Below are positions 31,184 through 40,316 of a DNA stretch of 64,000 nucleotides, one piece after another; position 1 is the first letter of the stretch, and each line of letters opens with the position of its first letter. The stretch spans positions 1 through 64,000 of the forward strand of contig DATBIR010000100.1 in NCBI GenBank assembly GCA_036556825.1, in the 5' to 3' direction. Under the pieces are notes generated by a model, which was given only the letters and a program-made list of their open reading frames with translations, was not told where the DNA came from and made no database searches. A program made the position numbers and the translations under genes. Origin of the DNA: JAJKJG01 sp036556825 (GTDB lineage Bacteria; Pseudomonadota; Alphaproteobacteria; Rhizobiales; Beijerinckiaceae).

Positions 31184-31831
31184 ATGACGAAGGATCTGAT
31201 TCGTTACGATCTCCTGGTGCAGGAGGCACTCAAGGGGGTCGTGCGTAAGGTCCTCAGCGAGGCGGGCAAGGACGGCTTGCCCGGCGACCACCATTTCTAC
31301 GTCTCCTTCCGCACCGACTTTCCCGGCGCCAAGCTGTCGACGCGCCTGCGTGAGAAATATCCGCAGGAGATGACCATCGTGCTCCAGCACCAGTTCTGGG
31401 ACCTGATCATCAACGAGCAGCATTTCGAGGTCGGCCTGTCGTTTTCCGGCGTTCCGGAGAAGCTGGTCGTTCCGTTCGATGCGGTCACGGGCTTCTTCGA
31501 TCCGTCAGTCCAGTTCGGCCTGAAATTCGAGGTCCAGGACGAAGCCGCGAATGCCGATTCCGCCTCGGGCGACGCAGGCGCACTGCCGGCAAAGCACCCC
31601 TCGTCCGAGCCGCTCGAACTGGCCCCCAAGCGTCCCGCCCTCCCGGCCGCAGGCAAGTCCGGCGCGCCGAAACTCGCGCCGAGGCAGGGCAAAGCCGCGG
31701 GCGAGGGCGACAAGCCCGCGAAGAAGGACAAGGCCGCCAAGTCGGCCAAGTCCGAAGCCGCGAAGGACAAGGGCGACGGCGAGGCGGGGGCCGAGGTCGT
31801 CAGCCTCGACGCGTTCCGCAAGAAGAGCTAG
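31184..31831 (+). CDS. sspB: SspB, ClpXP adaptor for ssrA-tagged proteins
   Basis: This 215-residue adaptor binds ssrA-tagged proteins and delivers them to ClpXP. The substrate-binding domain (about residues 1-120) opens MTKDLIRYDLLVQEALKGVV and contains the FPGAKLSTRLREKYPQEMTIVLQHQFW core. A long Ala/Lys/Pro-rich flexible linker follows (residues 125-200). The C-terminal VVSLDAFRKKS is the ClpX-tethering motif. It lies 23 bp after the tmRNA region on the same strand, so tag RNA and tag adaptor are encoded side by side. Confidence 0.94.
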   Translation: MTKDLIRYDLLVQEALKGVVRKVLSEAGKDGLPGDHHFYVSFRTDFPGAKLSTRLREKYPQEMTIVLQHQFWDLIINEQHFEVGLSFSGVPEKLVVPFDAVTGFFDPSVQFGLKFEVQDEAANADSASGDAGALPAKHPSSEPLELAPKRPALPAAGKSGAPKLAPRQGKAAGEGDKPAKKDKAAKSAKSEAAKDKGDGEAGAEVVSLDAFRKKS

Positions 31832-31857
31832 CGCCTCAGCCGGCGAAGAATCCGCGA

Positions 31858-33264
31858 TCACGAGTCCGACGGACGGCTTTCCCGAAAGCTGAGCCGCATG
31901 GGCAGCCCGCCTTGCGGACGCAACGTGACCCGCTGCACCGGTTGCACGTCATGCGCCCCGACCAGGTCCAGTCGCGCGGCGCGCACGATGGCGGCCAGCA
32001 CGGTGACCGCTTCCTGAAGCGCGAATGAGGCTCCGATGCAGATGCGCGGCCCCGCCCCGAATGGCAGATAGGCAAAGCGGTCGATCGCACTGCGCCGCTC
32101 CGGCATGAAGCGGTCGGGGTCGAAGGCGTCGGGTTCGGCCCACAGGCGACGGTGTCGGTGCAGCACCCATGGCGCGATCGCGACCATCGACCCTTTGGGG
32201 ATCTTGAAATGCCCGATGCGGTCCTCGGCCATGGCGGCGCGGGTGATCAGCGGCGCAGGCGGGTAAAGCCGCAACGCCTCATCCACCACGGCGCGGGTGA
32301 GGACGAGGCGCGGCAGGTCGTCGGCCACGAAGGGGCGGTCGCCCGCGACCTGATCGACCTCGCGTTCGACGCGCTCACGCATATCGGGCGCTTGCGACAG
32401 CAGATAAAGGGACCAGGACAGCGCGTTGGCGGTGGTTTCGTGTCCCGCGCCGATGAAGGTCGCGATATTGGCGCGCACCTCGACCTGGCCGAGTCCCTGC
32501 CCGGTTTCCGGGTCGGCCGCCTCGAGCAGCAGGGTCAGGAGATCGGCCGGGGGCTCTTCGCCGCGGTCGATGAGAGCACGGCGCGCCGCGATCAATTCGT
32601 CGACGGTCTCCTCGAAGAACCGCACCGCCGGACGCGCCCGCAGGCGGCCGAGGCGCGGCAGCCAGTCCGGAAGGCCGAAGAGGTCGAGGGGATCGACCGG
32701 CCCGAGCGCCTCGAAATAACGCGTGATGGCGCGGCCGAGAGCGTCGGGGTCGCGCCTCACCCCGTGCGTGAACACCGTCTGCTCGAGGACGTCGAGCGTC
32801 ACGCGCGTCATCTCGAGCGACACGTCGATGACCCGGCCCTGACGTCGCCGCCAGCGCTGCACGACCCGCTCGCCGGCACGAGTCATGGCCGGGAAAAAGC
32901 CGGTCACGTGCCGCGCCGCGAAGAGCGGGGCAAGGGTGCGCCGCTGCAGCTTCCATTCCTCGCCTTCCGCCGTGACGAGGCCATTGCCGAGCGCCGGCGC
33001 CAGGATGCGCCGCTGCAGGTCGTCCTTGCGGTAATTGCCGGCATTGTCGACGAGTATGTAGCGGATGGCCTCGGGGGCGCTGACCACCGTGATGCGGCCC
33101 AGCACGCTCTCCGCGGCTACGATGGGCTTCTCAAAGTGCTCTTGCGTCCAGGTGGCGAGCGGATTGGCGCGCAACTGGCGCAGGTATTGGACGAGGCCGA
33201 GCGGCTCGCCGAGCGGCTCCGGTGCCGGAGGCCGAAAAAGTGGACTGGCAATTTCGCTTTGCAT
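31858..33264 (-). CDS. Cytochrome P450
   Basis: This 468-residue haem mono-oxygenase has the I-helix AGHETTANALSW near residue 270, the K-helix ExxR in VVDEALRLYPPAP, the PERF-like DPDRFMPERR and the haem-binding FGAGPRICIGASFA near residue 410. It has no membrane anchor. The sequence resembles the bacterial CYP102/CYP4-like branch that oxidises fatty acids or hydrocarbons. No ferredoxin or reductase gene is nearby, so redox partners are elsewhere. ATG 33264 (MQSEIASPLFRPP) was chosen; a longer frame upstream would overlap the fumC promoter region. Confidence 0.93.
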   Translation of the reverse strand: MQSEIASPLFRPPAPEPLGEPLGLVQYLRQLRANPLATWTQEHFEKPIVAAESVLGRITVVSAPEAIRYILVDNAGNYRKDDLQRRILAPALGNGLVTAEGEEWKLQRRTLAPLFAARHVTGFFPAMTRAGERVVQRWRRRQGRVIDVSLEMTRVTLDVLEQTVFTHGVRRDPDALGRAITRYFEALGPVDPLDLFGLPDWLPRLGRLRARPAVRFFEETVDELIAARRALIDRGEEPPADLLTLLLEAADPETGQGLGQVEVRANIATFIGAGHETTANALSWSLYLLSQAPDMRERVEREVDQVAGDRPFVADDLPRLVLTRAVVDEALRLYPPAPLITRAAMAEDRIGHFKIPKGSMVAIAPWVLHRHRRLWAEPDAFDPDRFMPERRSAIDRFAYLPFGAGPRICIGASFALQEAVTVLAAIVRAARLDLVGAHDVQPVQRVTLRPQGGLPMRLSFRESRPSDS

Positions 33265-33334
33265 GGCTCGCCGGGGTCGCGCCTGTCGCCGACTTGTCTT
33301 AAATGGTGCCGCTCCCAGATCAGAAGAGGCAACA

Positions 33335-34762
33335 ATGTCGCCATCCCCCGTCCGAGCCGAAGCCGCCACGCCGGCCGCCACGCGCACCGAAACCGACACC
33401 TTCGGCCCGATCGAGGTGCCGGCCGAGCGCTATTGGGGGGCCCAGACACAACGCTCGCTGATGAATTTCCGCATCGGCGGCGAGCGCATGCCCGTCCCGC
33501 TGGTGCGCGCTCTCGGCCTCGTGAAGCAGGCGGCCGCCCTCGTGAACAAGGATCTCGGCGAGCTCGAGCCCCGGGTCGCCGATGCGGTTGCGAGCGCCGC
33601 CGCCGAGGTCGTGCAGGGTAAATATGACGACGAGTTTCCGCTCGTGGTGTGGCAGACGGGGTCCGGCACGCAATCGAACATGAACGCCAACGAGGTCATC
33701 GCCAGCCTCGCCAACGAGCGGCTCGGCGGCAAGCGCGGCGGCAAGTCGCCGGTGCACCCCAACGACCACGTCAACAGGGGCCAGTCCTCGAACGACTCGT
33801 TCCCGACCGCCATGCATATCGCGGCGGCGCGCGAGATCAGCGATCGGCTGCTGCCGGCGCTGCGCCATCTGCATCGCGCCCTCGACGACAAGGCGAGGGG
33901 CTTCGCCGACATCGTCAAGATCGGCCGCACGCATCTGCAGGATGCCACGCCGGTGACCCTGGGTCAGGAGTTCTCCGGCTACGCGGCGCAGGTGGAGCTC
34001 GCGATGGCACGCATCGAGGCGACGCTGCCGGGGCTTTATGCCCTCGCGCAGGGCGGCACCGCGGTCGGAACGGGCCTGAATGCCCATCCGAAATTTGCTG
34101 ATGCCTTCGCGGCCAAGGTCGCGCAGCTCACGAACCTTCCTTTCACGTCGGCGGCCAACAAGTTCGAAGCGCTGGCGTCGCATGACGCGCTAGTATTCGC
34201 GCATGGCGCCCTGACCAGCCTGGCCTCGGGCCTGTTCAAGATCGCCAACGACATCCGCCTGATGGGCTCCGGCCCGCGTTCGGGCCTCGGCGAGATCAGC
34301 CTGCCGGAAAACGAGCCGGGCTCCTCGATCATGCCCGGAAAGGTCAACCCGACGCAGGCCGAGGCCATGACCATGGTGTGCACGCAGGTGATGGGCAACA
34401 ACGCTACCGTCGCCTTCGCGGCGAGCCAGGGTCATTTCGAGCTCAACGTGTTCAAGCCGGTGATCGGCAACGCGGTGCTGCAGTCGGTTCGCATTCTGGC
34501 CGACGCGGCGGTCAGCTTCGCCGACCATTGCGTCGTCGGCATCGAACCGAACCGGGAGCGCATCAGCGAGCTGATGCAGCGCTCGCTCATGCTCGTGACG
34601 GCGCTGGCGCCGAAGATCGGCTACGACAACGCCGCCGCCATCGCCAAGGCCGCGCACAAGGCCGGCACGACGCTCAAGGAAGAAGCGGTTCGCTCCGGAC
34701 ACGTCACCGCCGAGGAATTCGACGCCGTCGTGCGCCCCGAGACGATGCTGGCCCCCGGTTAA
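33335..34762 (+). CDS. fumC: Fumarate hydratase, class II
   Basis: This 475-residue enzyme interconverts fumarate and malate in the TCA cycle. It shows ETDTFGPIEVPAERYWGAQTQ at the N-terminus, QTGSGTQSNMNANEVIA near residue 115, the catalytic-histidine region KIGRTHLQDATPVTLGQE near residue 195 and the signature GSSIMPGKVNPTQAE near residue 330. The class II type is oxygen-stable and free of iron-sulfur clusters. It is followed by DUF4169 and ribbon-helix-helix genes in an apparent operon. Confidence 0.96.
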   Translation: MSPSPVRAEAATPAATRTETDTFGPIEVPAERYWGAQTQRSLMNFRIGGERMPVPLVRALGLVKQAAALVNKDLGELEPRVADAVASAAAEVVQGKYDDEFPLVVWQTGSGTQSNMNANEVIASLANERLGGKRGGKSPVHPNDHVNRGQSSNDSFPTAMHIAAAREISDRLLPALRHLHRALDDKARGFADIVKIGRTHLQDATPVTLGQEFSGYAAQVELAMARIEATLPGLYALAQGGTAVGTGLNAHPKFADAFAAKVAQLTNLPFTSAANKFEALASHDALVFAHGALTSLASGLFKIANDIRLMGSGPRSGLGEISLPENEPGSSIMPGKVNPTQAEAMTMVCTQVMGNNATVAFAASQGHFELNVFKPVIGNAVLQSVRILADAAVSFADHCVVGIEPNRERISELMQRSLMLVTALAPKIGYDNAAAIAKAAHKAGTTLKEEAVRSGHVTAEEFDAVVRPETMLAPG

Positions 34763-34774
34763 AGGCATCGTTGC

Positions 34775-34963
34775 ATGGCCGACATCGTCAACCTGCGCAA
34801 AGCCCGCAAGGCCAAGGCGCGCGTCGAGAAGGAAGCGCAGGCCGCAGAGAACCGCATCAAGTTCGGGCGGTCGAAAGCAGAGCGCGATCTCGGCGCCGCA
34901 TCCAGGCGCCTCGTCGAGCGCAAGCTCGAAGGTCACCGGCGCGACGGCGACGAGGACGAATGA
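34775..34963 (+). CDS. DUF4169 family protein
   Basis: This 62-residue highly charged protein, MADIVNLRKARKAKARVEKE at its start, is helical and rich in Lys, Arg and Glu, with IKFGRSKAERDL in the middle. It matches DUF4169, known mainly from alphaproteobacteria. No function is established. It lies 12 bp after fumC and its stop overlaps the next start as ATGA. Confidence 0.88.
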   Translation: MADIVNLRKARKAKARVEKEAQAAENRIKFGRSKAERDLGAASRRLVERKLEGHRRDGDEDE

Positions 34964-35196
34964 GCAGCCGCGAGCCGGCCATCATCAAGAGATCGGTCGC
35001 CATTGCCGGCCATCGCACGAGCGTGTCGCTGGAAGCGCCGTTCTGGGAGGCGCTCAAGGACATCGCATACGCGCGCGGCATCTCGGTCCAGTCGCTCATC
35101 GGAGAACTCGACGCGGCCCGCGGCAGCCACAACCTGTCGTCCGCGATCCGTGTCTTCGTTCTCAAGGAGCTCAGGCGAGCGAGCCCGGCCGGATAG
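34960..35196 (+). CDS. Ribbon-helix-helix domain protein
   Basis: This 78-residue protein has the RHH_4 pattern: a strand IIKRSVAIAGHRTSVSLEAP, helix A FWEALKDIAYARG, then ISVQSLIGEL and a C-terminal helix SSAIRVFVLKEL. Such proteins often bind DNA as dimers. Its ATG overlaps the DUF4169 stop by 4 bp, so the pair is translationally coupled. It might be a small regulator, but no target can be inferred. Confidence 0.85.
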   Translation: MSSREPAIIKRSVAIAGHRTSVSLEAPFWEALKDIAYARGISVQSLIGELDAARGSHNLSSAIRVFVLKELRRASPAG

Positions 35197-35222
35197 AACT
35201 CTCAGGCGCAATTGCGCTCGGG

Positions 35223-38200
35223 TCAGCCGGGCGGCTGCTGATTTTGCACCGGCGGCCTGATGTCCAGCGGAATGTAGGGATTCTGCAGCGGGCGGGCGCG
35301 CTCCTCCTGCTGTTGCTGCTGTCGCAGACGCACCTGCCGCGCTTCTTCCGCCCGACGGCGGGCCTCCTCCATGACCCGATGGCGCGCGGCCTCTTCCTCG
35401 CGCTGGCGCGCCGCCTCTTCGGCCTGGCGCGCCTGCTCACGGCTCCAGTCCATCAATCGGCGCTGGTGCATGCGCGCGCGTTCGTTGGCGTCGGCCTCGA
35501 AGATTTCGATCTTCTCCAGCTCGCGCTGCAGGACGATGCTGGCGAGACCGTTGACCAGAGGCGCCACGTCGATCTCGCGGACCGGCTTGTCCAGGGATCC
35601 GCGCCAACCGAGGTGGACGTAGGGCGGATTGCCGGTCCAGCCCTTCGGAATCGTTTTCGCGCTCAACGCGCCTCTGGCCTCGACCGCGAGCGTCTTGAAG
35701 TCGAGCGATACAGCGCCCTGCCAGTTGGCCGCGCCGGCATCGGCAATGAACGGGCTGATGCGCAAGGCGCCGCCGATCAGCGTCGTCGGCGCCGACAGGA
35801 CCTGACCGCGCAGCGGGCCGCGGCCCAATTCCTCGCTTGCGATCGTCTCCAGGCGGCGCGCCGCCAGAGGATCGCTTTCGTTCAACGCCCTGGCGATGCT
35901 GCGCTCGAGCGCGCTCGGATCGGCGTTCGCCACCTCGAGGTCGGTGATGCGTGCCGTACCTGCCCCGGCGAGATTGGCGACGAGCGTCGACATGGTCTCG
36001 CCCGAGGCGCCGAACTTGAGCGTGCCCGACACCTTTCCAGCGAAGGCCGAGGACGGGCTGAGCCCGCTCAGCGACAGGTCGCGCGCTGCCCCCTCCCCGG
36101 CAATCGACGCGAGCGAGCCCTGCCGCCCGATCGTGAAGCCCCCTGTCAGGTCGCCCCCGGCCAGCGCGGCTTTGAAATCCCGGACGGCGATGCCGTCCGG
36201 GGTCAGGCCGAGCGCGAAGGTGGCGTCGCGCGCCACGAGGTCACGGCCGAGATCGAGCCGACCTACGCTGAACGTCACGTCGCCCCCGTTCAGCACGCGG
36301 CGGGTCTGCCCGAAGCGGGCGGTCGACCACAGCGCCGTCGCGCGCGGATCGGGAGGCGCGTTGAGGGCGAAGGCAGCCGCCAGCCACGGCATCGATAGAC
36401 GCTCGGCCGTGACGGTACCGCTTACCTCCGACCGGGTTCGGCCCCACAGACGGGCCTGAATGCCGGCATCCGCAACGCGCCCTGACAGCATGACGAGCGA
36501 AGCGTCGCGCTCGCGGCCGAGGGTCACGCGCAGCTGCGCCGGAACCGGCGGTTCGACGCCCGCGCCGTCGCCAAGCAGGACGAGGAACGGCGTGATGTCG
36601 GCCGTGTTCAGGTCGGCTTCGCCGCTGTCGATCACGTCGTCGCCGGCGCCGAGCGCGATCGGCCGCGTCGTGTTGACGCGTACTCCGCCGACATCGCCCG
36701 CGACCGTCACATTGAAGTTGCCCGACGGCACCCGAACGCCGCGCAGATCGAGATGCGAGGGCCGGCGCAAGGCGACGGCGTCCGGACGATCGACCCAGAG
36801 GCCGGTATTTTCAGTCGCCAGCCGGAGATTAAGGTTTTCCGTGAAGCCGTCGGCGGACAGAACCTCGGCCTCGAACAATCCGCCCGCTGCGGTGCCGCGC
36901 GCCACGGTCTTGAGGCGCAGCCCGCCCGAACGCTGGCTGGGCGCGGCGCGCTCGGCCACCACGTCGATGTTGAGCTCGCCTTCACGCAGAAAGTGCGGAA
37001 CGAATTTTGATACGCCGCCGATCCACACGCTGCCGAGCAGGTCGACCAGCGGCGCCGCGCGTTCGGCCGTCACCCGCCCGGCGATGCGTCCCGAACCATC
37101 CGGCTCGATGCGGCCGCTGACCCGCGCGTTGGCGCCGGCGAGGTCCGTGATCTCCAAAGTCTCGACGACGAGCGACGGAGCGTCCGACAGGATCCGCGCC
37201 GAAATCCGGCCCGCTCCCTTGCTGCCACCATGGCGCACGTCCTGGGCATCGAGAATGAAGCCGATGTCGAGATTCGGCGTTGCCTCGAACAGGCTGCTCA
37301 TCTGCGGCAGCCGCGCGAGATCAACCCCGTGCAGCGCGATCTGCGCCTCGAGCCGTCCGCGCGCCGATGCTTCCGGCTCCGTATAGCGCGCATTGCCGGT
37401 CAGCGTGGACTCGCCGAGCGCGACGCGCACATTGCGGAACGAGGTCACCGGGGCGGAGTGGATAACGTCGGCCGCGGCCTCGAGGCGGCGGCCGTCGAGG
37501 AACGTGCCGAACGCACCCGTCACGCCGAGCTTGGCGAGATAACGGGCGAAACGATCGGAAGCCGCCGAGGTGACGGCAACGCGGCCGTTCGCGCCGCCCT
37601 GTGTGGTCAGACCGACCTCGCCCGCGAGCATCACGCGCGTCTGGCCCGGCGCTTCCACCTCGATGCGCTCGACCTGCGCGCGCCCGCGGTCGAGGGTGAA
37701 GCGCGCGGCAAGATTGGAGAGCTCCTCCTGCGCAAGACCGATGCTGTTGAGCGAGAGATCAAGGTCGATGGGCACCGTCACGGGCGGCAGGCTCCACGTG
37801 CCCGCCCGGGCTACCAGCTCGCGCCCGCTCGCGGACAGGAGGAAGCTGTCCACGTCGAGCCTGCGCCCCTCCAGCTTGAGCGAGATGCGTGGATCGTCGA
37901 TGCGCACCACGCCGGCGCCCGTGAGGCGCAGGCTGGCCCCGCCCTCGCCCGCTTCGACCGCGACCGGCTCGAGCTCGACCGCTCCGCCGGTCGTCTTGAA
38001 ACCCGCCTGGATGGTCACCGGAATGGGAACCCCGGCAGCCGACACCTGCGCCGGCGGACCGAACAGGATCTTCGCCGTCCCGGAGACGCTCGGGACCCAG
38101 GCATTGGCCTCGTTCTCAAAGGCAAGCTTGGCCTCGATGTCGAAGCGCGGATGGACGTCGCCGCCTCCGGCTAGCTTGACCTGCACCGTCTGGTCCGAGG

Positions 38201-38789
38201 CGAGCTCGCCCGTCGCGAACCGGAACGGGACACCGCCCGTCATGCCCTCGGCACGCCAGGGACCGATCAGCGACTGTCCTTCGATACGCACGTTCTCAGC
38301 GAAAAACTGATCCGTGCGCCCGGTGCTCGGCGTGGTGGCGGTCACGAAAAGCTGCCGCACGGCGAGATTTTCGATGGCCCATTCGCGCCGCAGCCCCGTC
38401 ACGGCCGGCAGGTCGGAAGGCAGGCGCCAGTTACCGCCGGCGCCGGTCGGGACGCGAATCTCGGCGCGTCCGAGGCGCGTGTCGGTGATGCGCACATGCC
38501 CGCTCAGCAGCGGCATCAATGCGATTTCCGCAACCACGCCGGTGGCCTGCAGCGAGGGCGAGTTCGACGTCGAGCCGCCGAGCTGGAGCGCGTCGACCTG
38601 AATGCGTGGCGATGGCAGCAGCCGCAGCTCGATGCGGCCCTCGGTCCTCGCCTCCGTGCCGGCGGCACGCGCCAGCACGCCGTCGATGGCGGCGCGGTGC
38701 GCACCCCAGTCGACGAACGGCGGCACGGCAACGGCCGCCGTCAGCACGGCGATCACCAGCGCGGCAATAACGGTCAGGATGTCACGCAA
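35223..38789 (-). CDS. Large AsmA-like protein
   Basis: This 1188-residue protein has an N-terminal membrane anchor (ILTVIAALVIAVLTAAVAVPPFVDW) and an AsmA domain (RAAIDGVLARAAGTEARTEGRIELRLLPSPRI). A very long beta-rich periplasmic body follows, of the kind proposed to bridge inner and outer membrane for lipid transport. The last 100 residues change character: RMHQRRLMDWSREQARQAEEAARQ is a charged coiled coil, and a Gln/Pro tail follows. The start codon appears to be TTG at 38789 with a GGAG site upstream. It stands alone, with the RHH gene convergent downstream. Confidence 0.9.
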   Translation of the reverse strand: MRDILTVIAALVIAVLTAAVAVPPFVDWGAHRAAIDGVLARAAGTEARTEGRIELRLLPSPRIQVDALQLGGSTSNSPSLQATGVVAEIALMPLLSGHVRITDTRLGRAEIRVPTGAGGNWRLPSDLPAVTGLRREWAIENLAVRQLFVTATTPSTGRTDQFFAENVRIEGQSLIGPWRAEGMTGGVPFRFATGELASDQTVQVKLAGGGDVHPRFDIEAKLAFENEANAWVPSVSGTAKILFGPPAQVSAAGVPIPVTIQAGFKTTGGAVELEPVAVEAGEGGASLRLTGAGVVRIDDPRISLKLEGRRLDVDSFLLSASGRELVARAGTWSLPPVTVPIDLDLSLNSIGLAQEELSNLAARFTLDRGRAQVERIEVEAPGQTRVMLAGEVGLTTQGGANGRVAVTSAASDRFARYLAKLGVTGAFGTFLDGRRLEAAADVIHSAPVTSFRNVRVALGESTLTGNARYTEPEASARGRLEAQIALHGVDLARLPQMSSLFEATPNLDIGFILDAQDVRHGGSKGAGRISARILSDAPSLVVETLEITDLAGANARVSGRIEPDGSGRIAGRVTAERAAPLVDLLGSVWIGGVSKFVPHFLREGELNIDVVAERAAPSQRSGGLRLKTVARGTAAGGLFEAEVLSADGFTENLNLRLATENTGLWVDRPDAVALRRPSHLDLRGVRVPSGNFNVTVAGDVGGVRVNTTRPIALGAGDDVIDSGEADLNTADITPFLVLLGDGAGVEPPVPAQLRVTLGRERDASLVMLSGRVADAGIQARLWGRTRSEVSGTVTAERLSMPWLAAAFALNAPPDPRATALWSTARFGQTRRVLNGGDVTFSVGRLDLGRDLVARDATFALGLTPDGIAVRDFKAALAGGDLTGGFTIGRQGSLASIAGEGAARDLSLSGLSPSSAFAGKVSGTLKFGASGETMSTLVANLAGAGTARITDLEVANADPSALERSIARALNESDPLAARRLETIASEELGRGPLRGQVLSAPTTLIGGALRISPFIADAGAANWQGAVSLDFKTLAVEARGALSAKTIPKGWTGNPPYVHLGWRGSLDKPVREIDVAPLVNGLASIVLQRELEKIEIFEADANERARMHQRRLMDWSREQARQAEEAARQREEEAARHRVMEEARRRAEEARQVRLRQQQQQEERARPLQNPYIPLDIRPPVQNQQPPG

Positions 38790-38858
38790 AGGTCGATCGG
38801 TCTCCGTTCAGCTTGGTTGCGACGATGTCCGGGCTGCGGCCGCCAGGCGAGCAAGGCC

Positions 38859-40265
38859 TCAAAGCGCAACGATTTTTCCCGGATTCATGATGTTGTTGGG
38901 ATCGATCGTCCGTTTCAAGCTCCGCATCAGGTCGAGCGCTTCAGGCCCGTGCTCGGCCTCAAGATACCGCATCTTGCCCTGCCCGACACCGTGCTCGCCG
39001 GTGCAGGTTCCTTCCATGGCAAGGGCGCGCTCGACGAGCCGCTCGAGGAATGTCTTGATCTGCGCGACCTCGGCCGGATCGTCCGTGTTGACCATCGGCT
39101 GAACATGAAAGTTGCCGTCGCCGACGTGGCCGACGATCGGCGCGATGAGCCCCAGCGCCGCGATATCGCGCTTCGTTGCGTCGACGCATTCGGCAAGCCG
39201 GGAGATCGGCACGCACACATCGGTCGCGATCGGCGTGGCGCCGGGCCGCAACATGCGGGCCGCCCAGTAAGCGTCGTGACGAGCCTGCCAAAGCCGGTTC
39301 CGCTCCTCGGCCCTCGTCGCCCATTCGAACGGCCCGCCGCCGTAATCCGCGGCAATTTCCGCAAAGCGCTCGGCCTGCTCCTTAACGCTGGCCTCCGTGC
39401 CGTGGAATTCGAGCAGGAGCATCGGCGTTTCCGGCAGCGCCAGCCTGGAATGCAGATTGACCGCCTTCACCTGCATCTCGTCGAGCAGCTCGATGCGCGC
39501 CACGGGCAGGCCGGACTGGATCGTGACGATGACGGCGTCGCAGGCAGCCTTCACCGAGGTGAACGGACAAATGCCTGCCGAAATCGCTTCCGGAATGCCC
39601 GCCAGCCTGAGCGTGACCTCGGTGATCACGCCCAGCGTGCCCTCCGATCCGACGAACAGCCGCGTCAGATCATAGCCCGCGGAGCTCTTGCGCGCCCGGC
39701 GCGCGGTCCTGACGATCGATCCGTCGGCCGTGACCACGGTCAGAGACAGCACGTTGTCCTTCATGGTGCCGTAGCGCACGGCGTTGGTGCCGGAGGCCCG
39801 GGTCGCCGCCATGCCGCCGAGCGAGGCGTCGGCGCCCGGGTCGATGGGAAAGAACAGACCCTGATCGCGCAGATGCTCGTTGAGCTCCTTGCGCGTGACA
39901 CCGGCCTCGACGACGCAGTCGAGATCCTCCGCATGCACCGCGATGATGCGCTTCATCCGGCTGGTGTCGATCGACACGCCGCCGAAGGGCGCGTTCACAT
40001 GCCCTTCCAGCGAGGTGCCGGTGCCGAAGGCAATGACCGGCACGCGGTGAGTGGCGCAGAGCTTGACGATGTCCGAGACTTCCGCCGTCGTCTCGGCAAA
40101 GACGACGGTGTCGGGGGGCTGGTTCTCGGCCCAGGTCAGCGTGTTGCCGTGCTGTTCGCGGACGGCCTGGCTGGTCACCACGCGGTTGCCGAGGCGGCGC
40201 TGGAGTTCCAGCGTCACGGCCGCGATCGTGGCGTCATCGGGTTTGGAGAGGGCCGCTGAATTCAT
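38859..40265 (-). CDS. FAD-linked oxidase (GlcD / D-lactate dehydrogenase type)
   Basis: This 468-residue flavoenzyme has a PCMH FAD-binding domain, with VIAFGTGTSLEGHVNAPFGG near residue 75 and PGADASLGGMAATRASGTNAV near residue 135. The C-terminal cap domain ends TGEHGVGQGKMRYLEAEHG and IDPNNIMNPGKI. Relatives oxidise D-lactate, glycolate or other 2-hydroxy acids and pass electrons to the quinone pool or cytochrome c. No glcE or glcF is adjacent, so the D-lactate dehydrogenase type is more likely. The glutathione reductase gene precedes it on the same strand. Confidence 0.9.
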   Translation of the reverse strand: MNSAALSKPDDATIAAVTLELQRRLGNRVVTSQAVREQHGNTLTWAENQPPDTVVFAETTAEVSDIVKLCATHRVPVIAFGTGTSLEGHVNAPFGGVSIDTSRMKRIIAVHAEDLDCVVEAGVTRKELNEHLRDQGLFFPIDPGADASLGGMAATRASGTNAVRYGTMKDNVLSLTVVTADGSIVRTARRARKSSAGYDLTRLFVGSEGTLGVITEVTLRLAGIPEAISAGICPFTSVKAACDAVIVTIQSGLPVARIELLDEMQVKAVNLHSRLALPETPMLLLEFHGTEASVKEQAERFAEIAADYGGGPFEWATRAEERNRLWQARHDAYWAARMLRPGATPIATDVCVPISRLAECVDATKRDIAALGLIAPIVGHVGDGNFHVQPMVNTDDPAEVAQIKTFLERLVERALAMEGTCTGEHGVGQGKMRYLEAEHGPEALDLMRSLKRTIDPNNIMNPGKIVAL

Positions 40266-40316
40266 GGCTTCTCGATATCTTATCCGGGCACGCCCGTGAA
40301 ACTGGATGGGTCAAAT

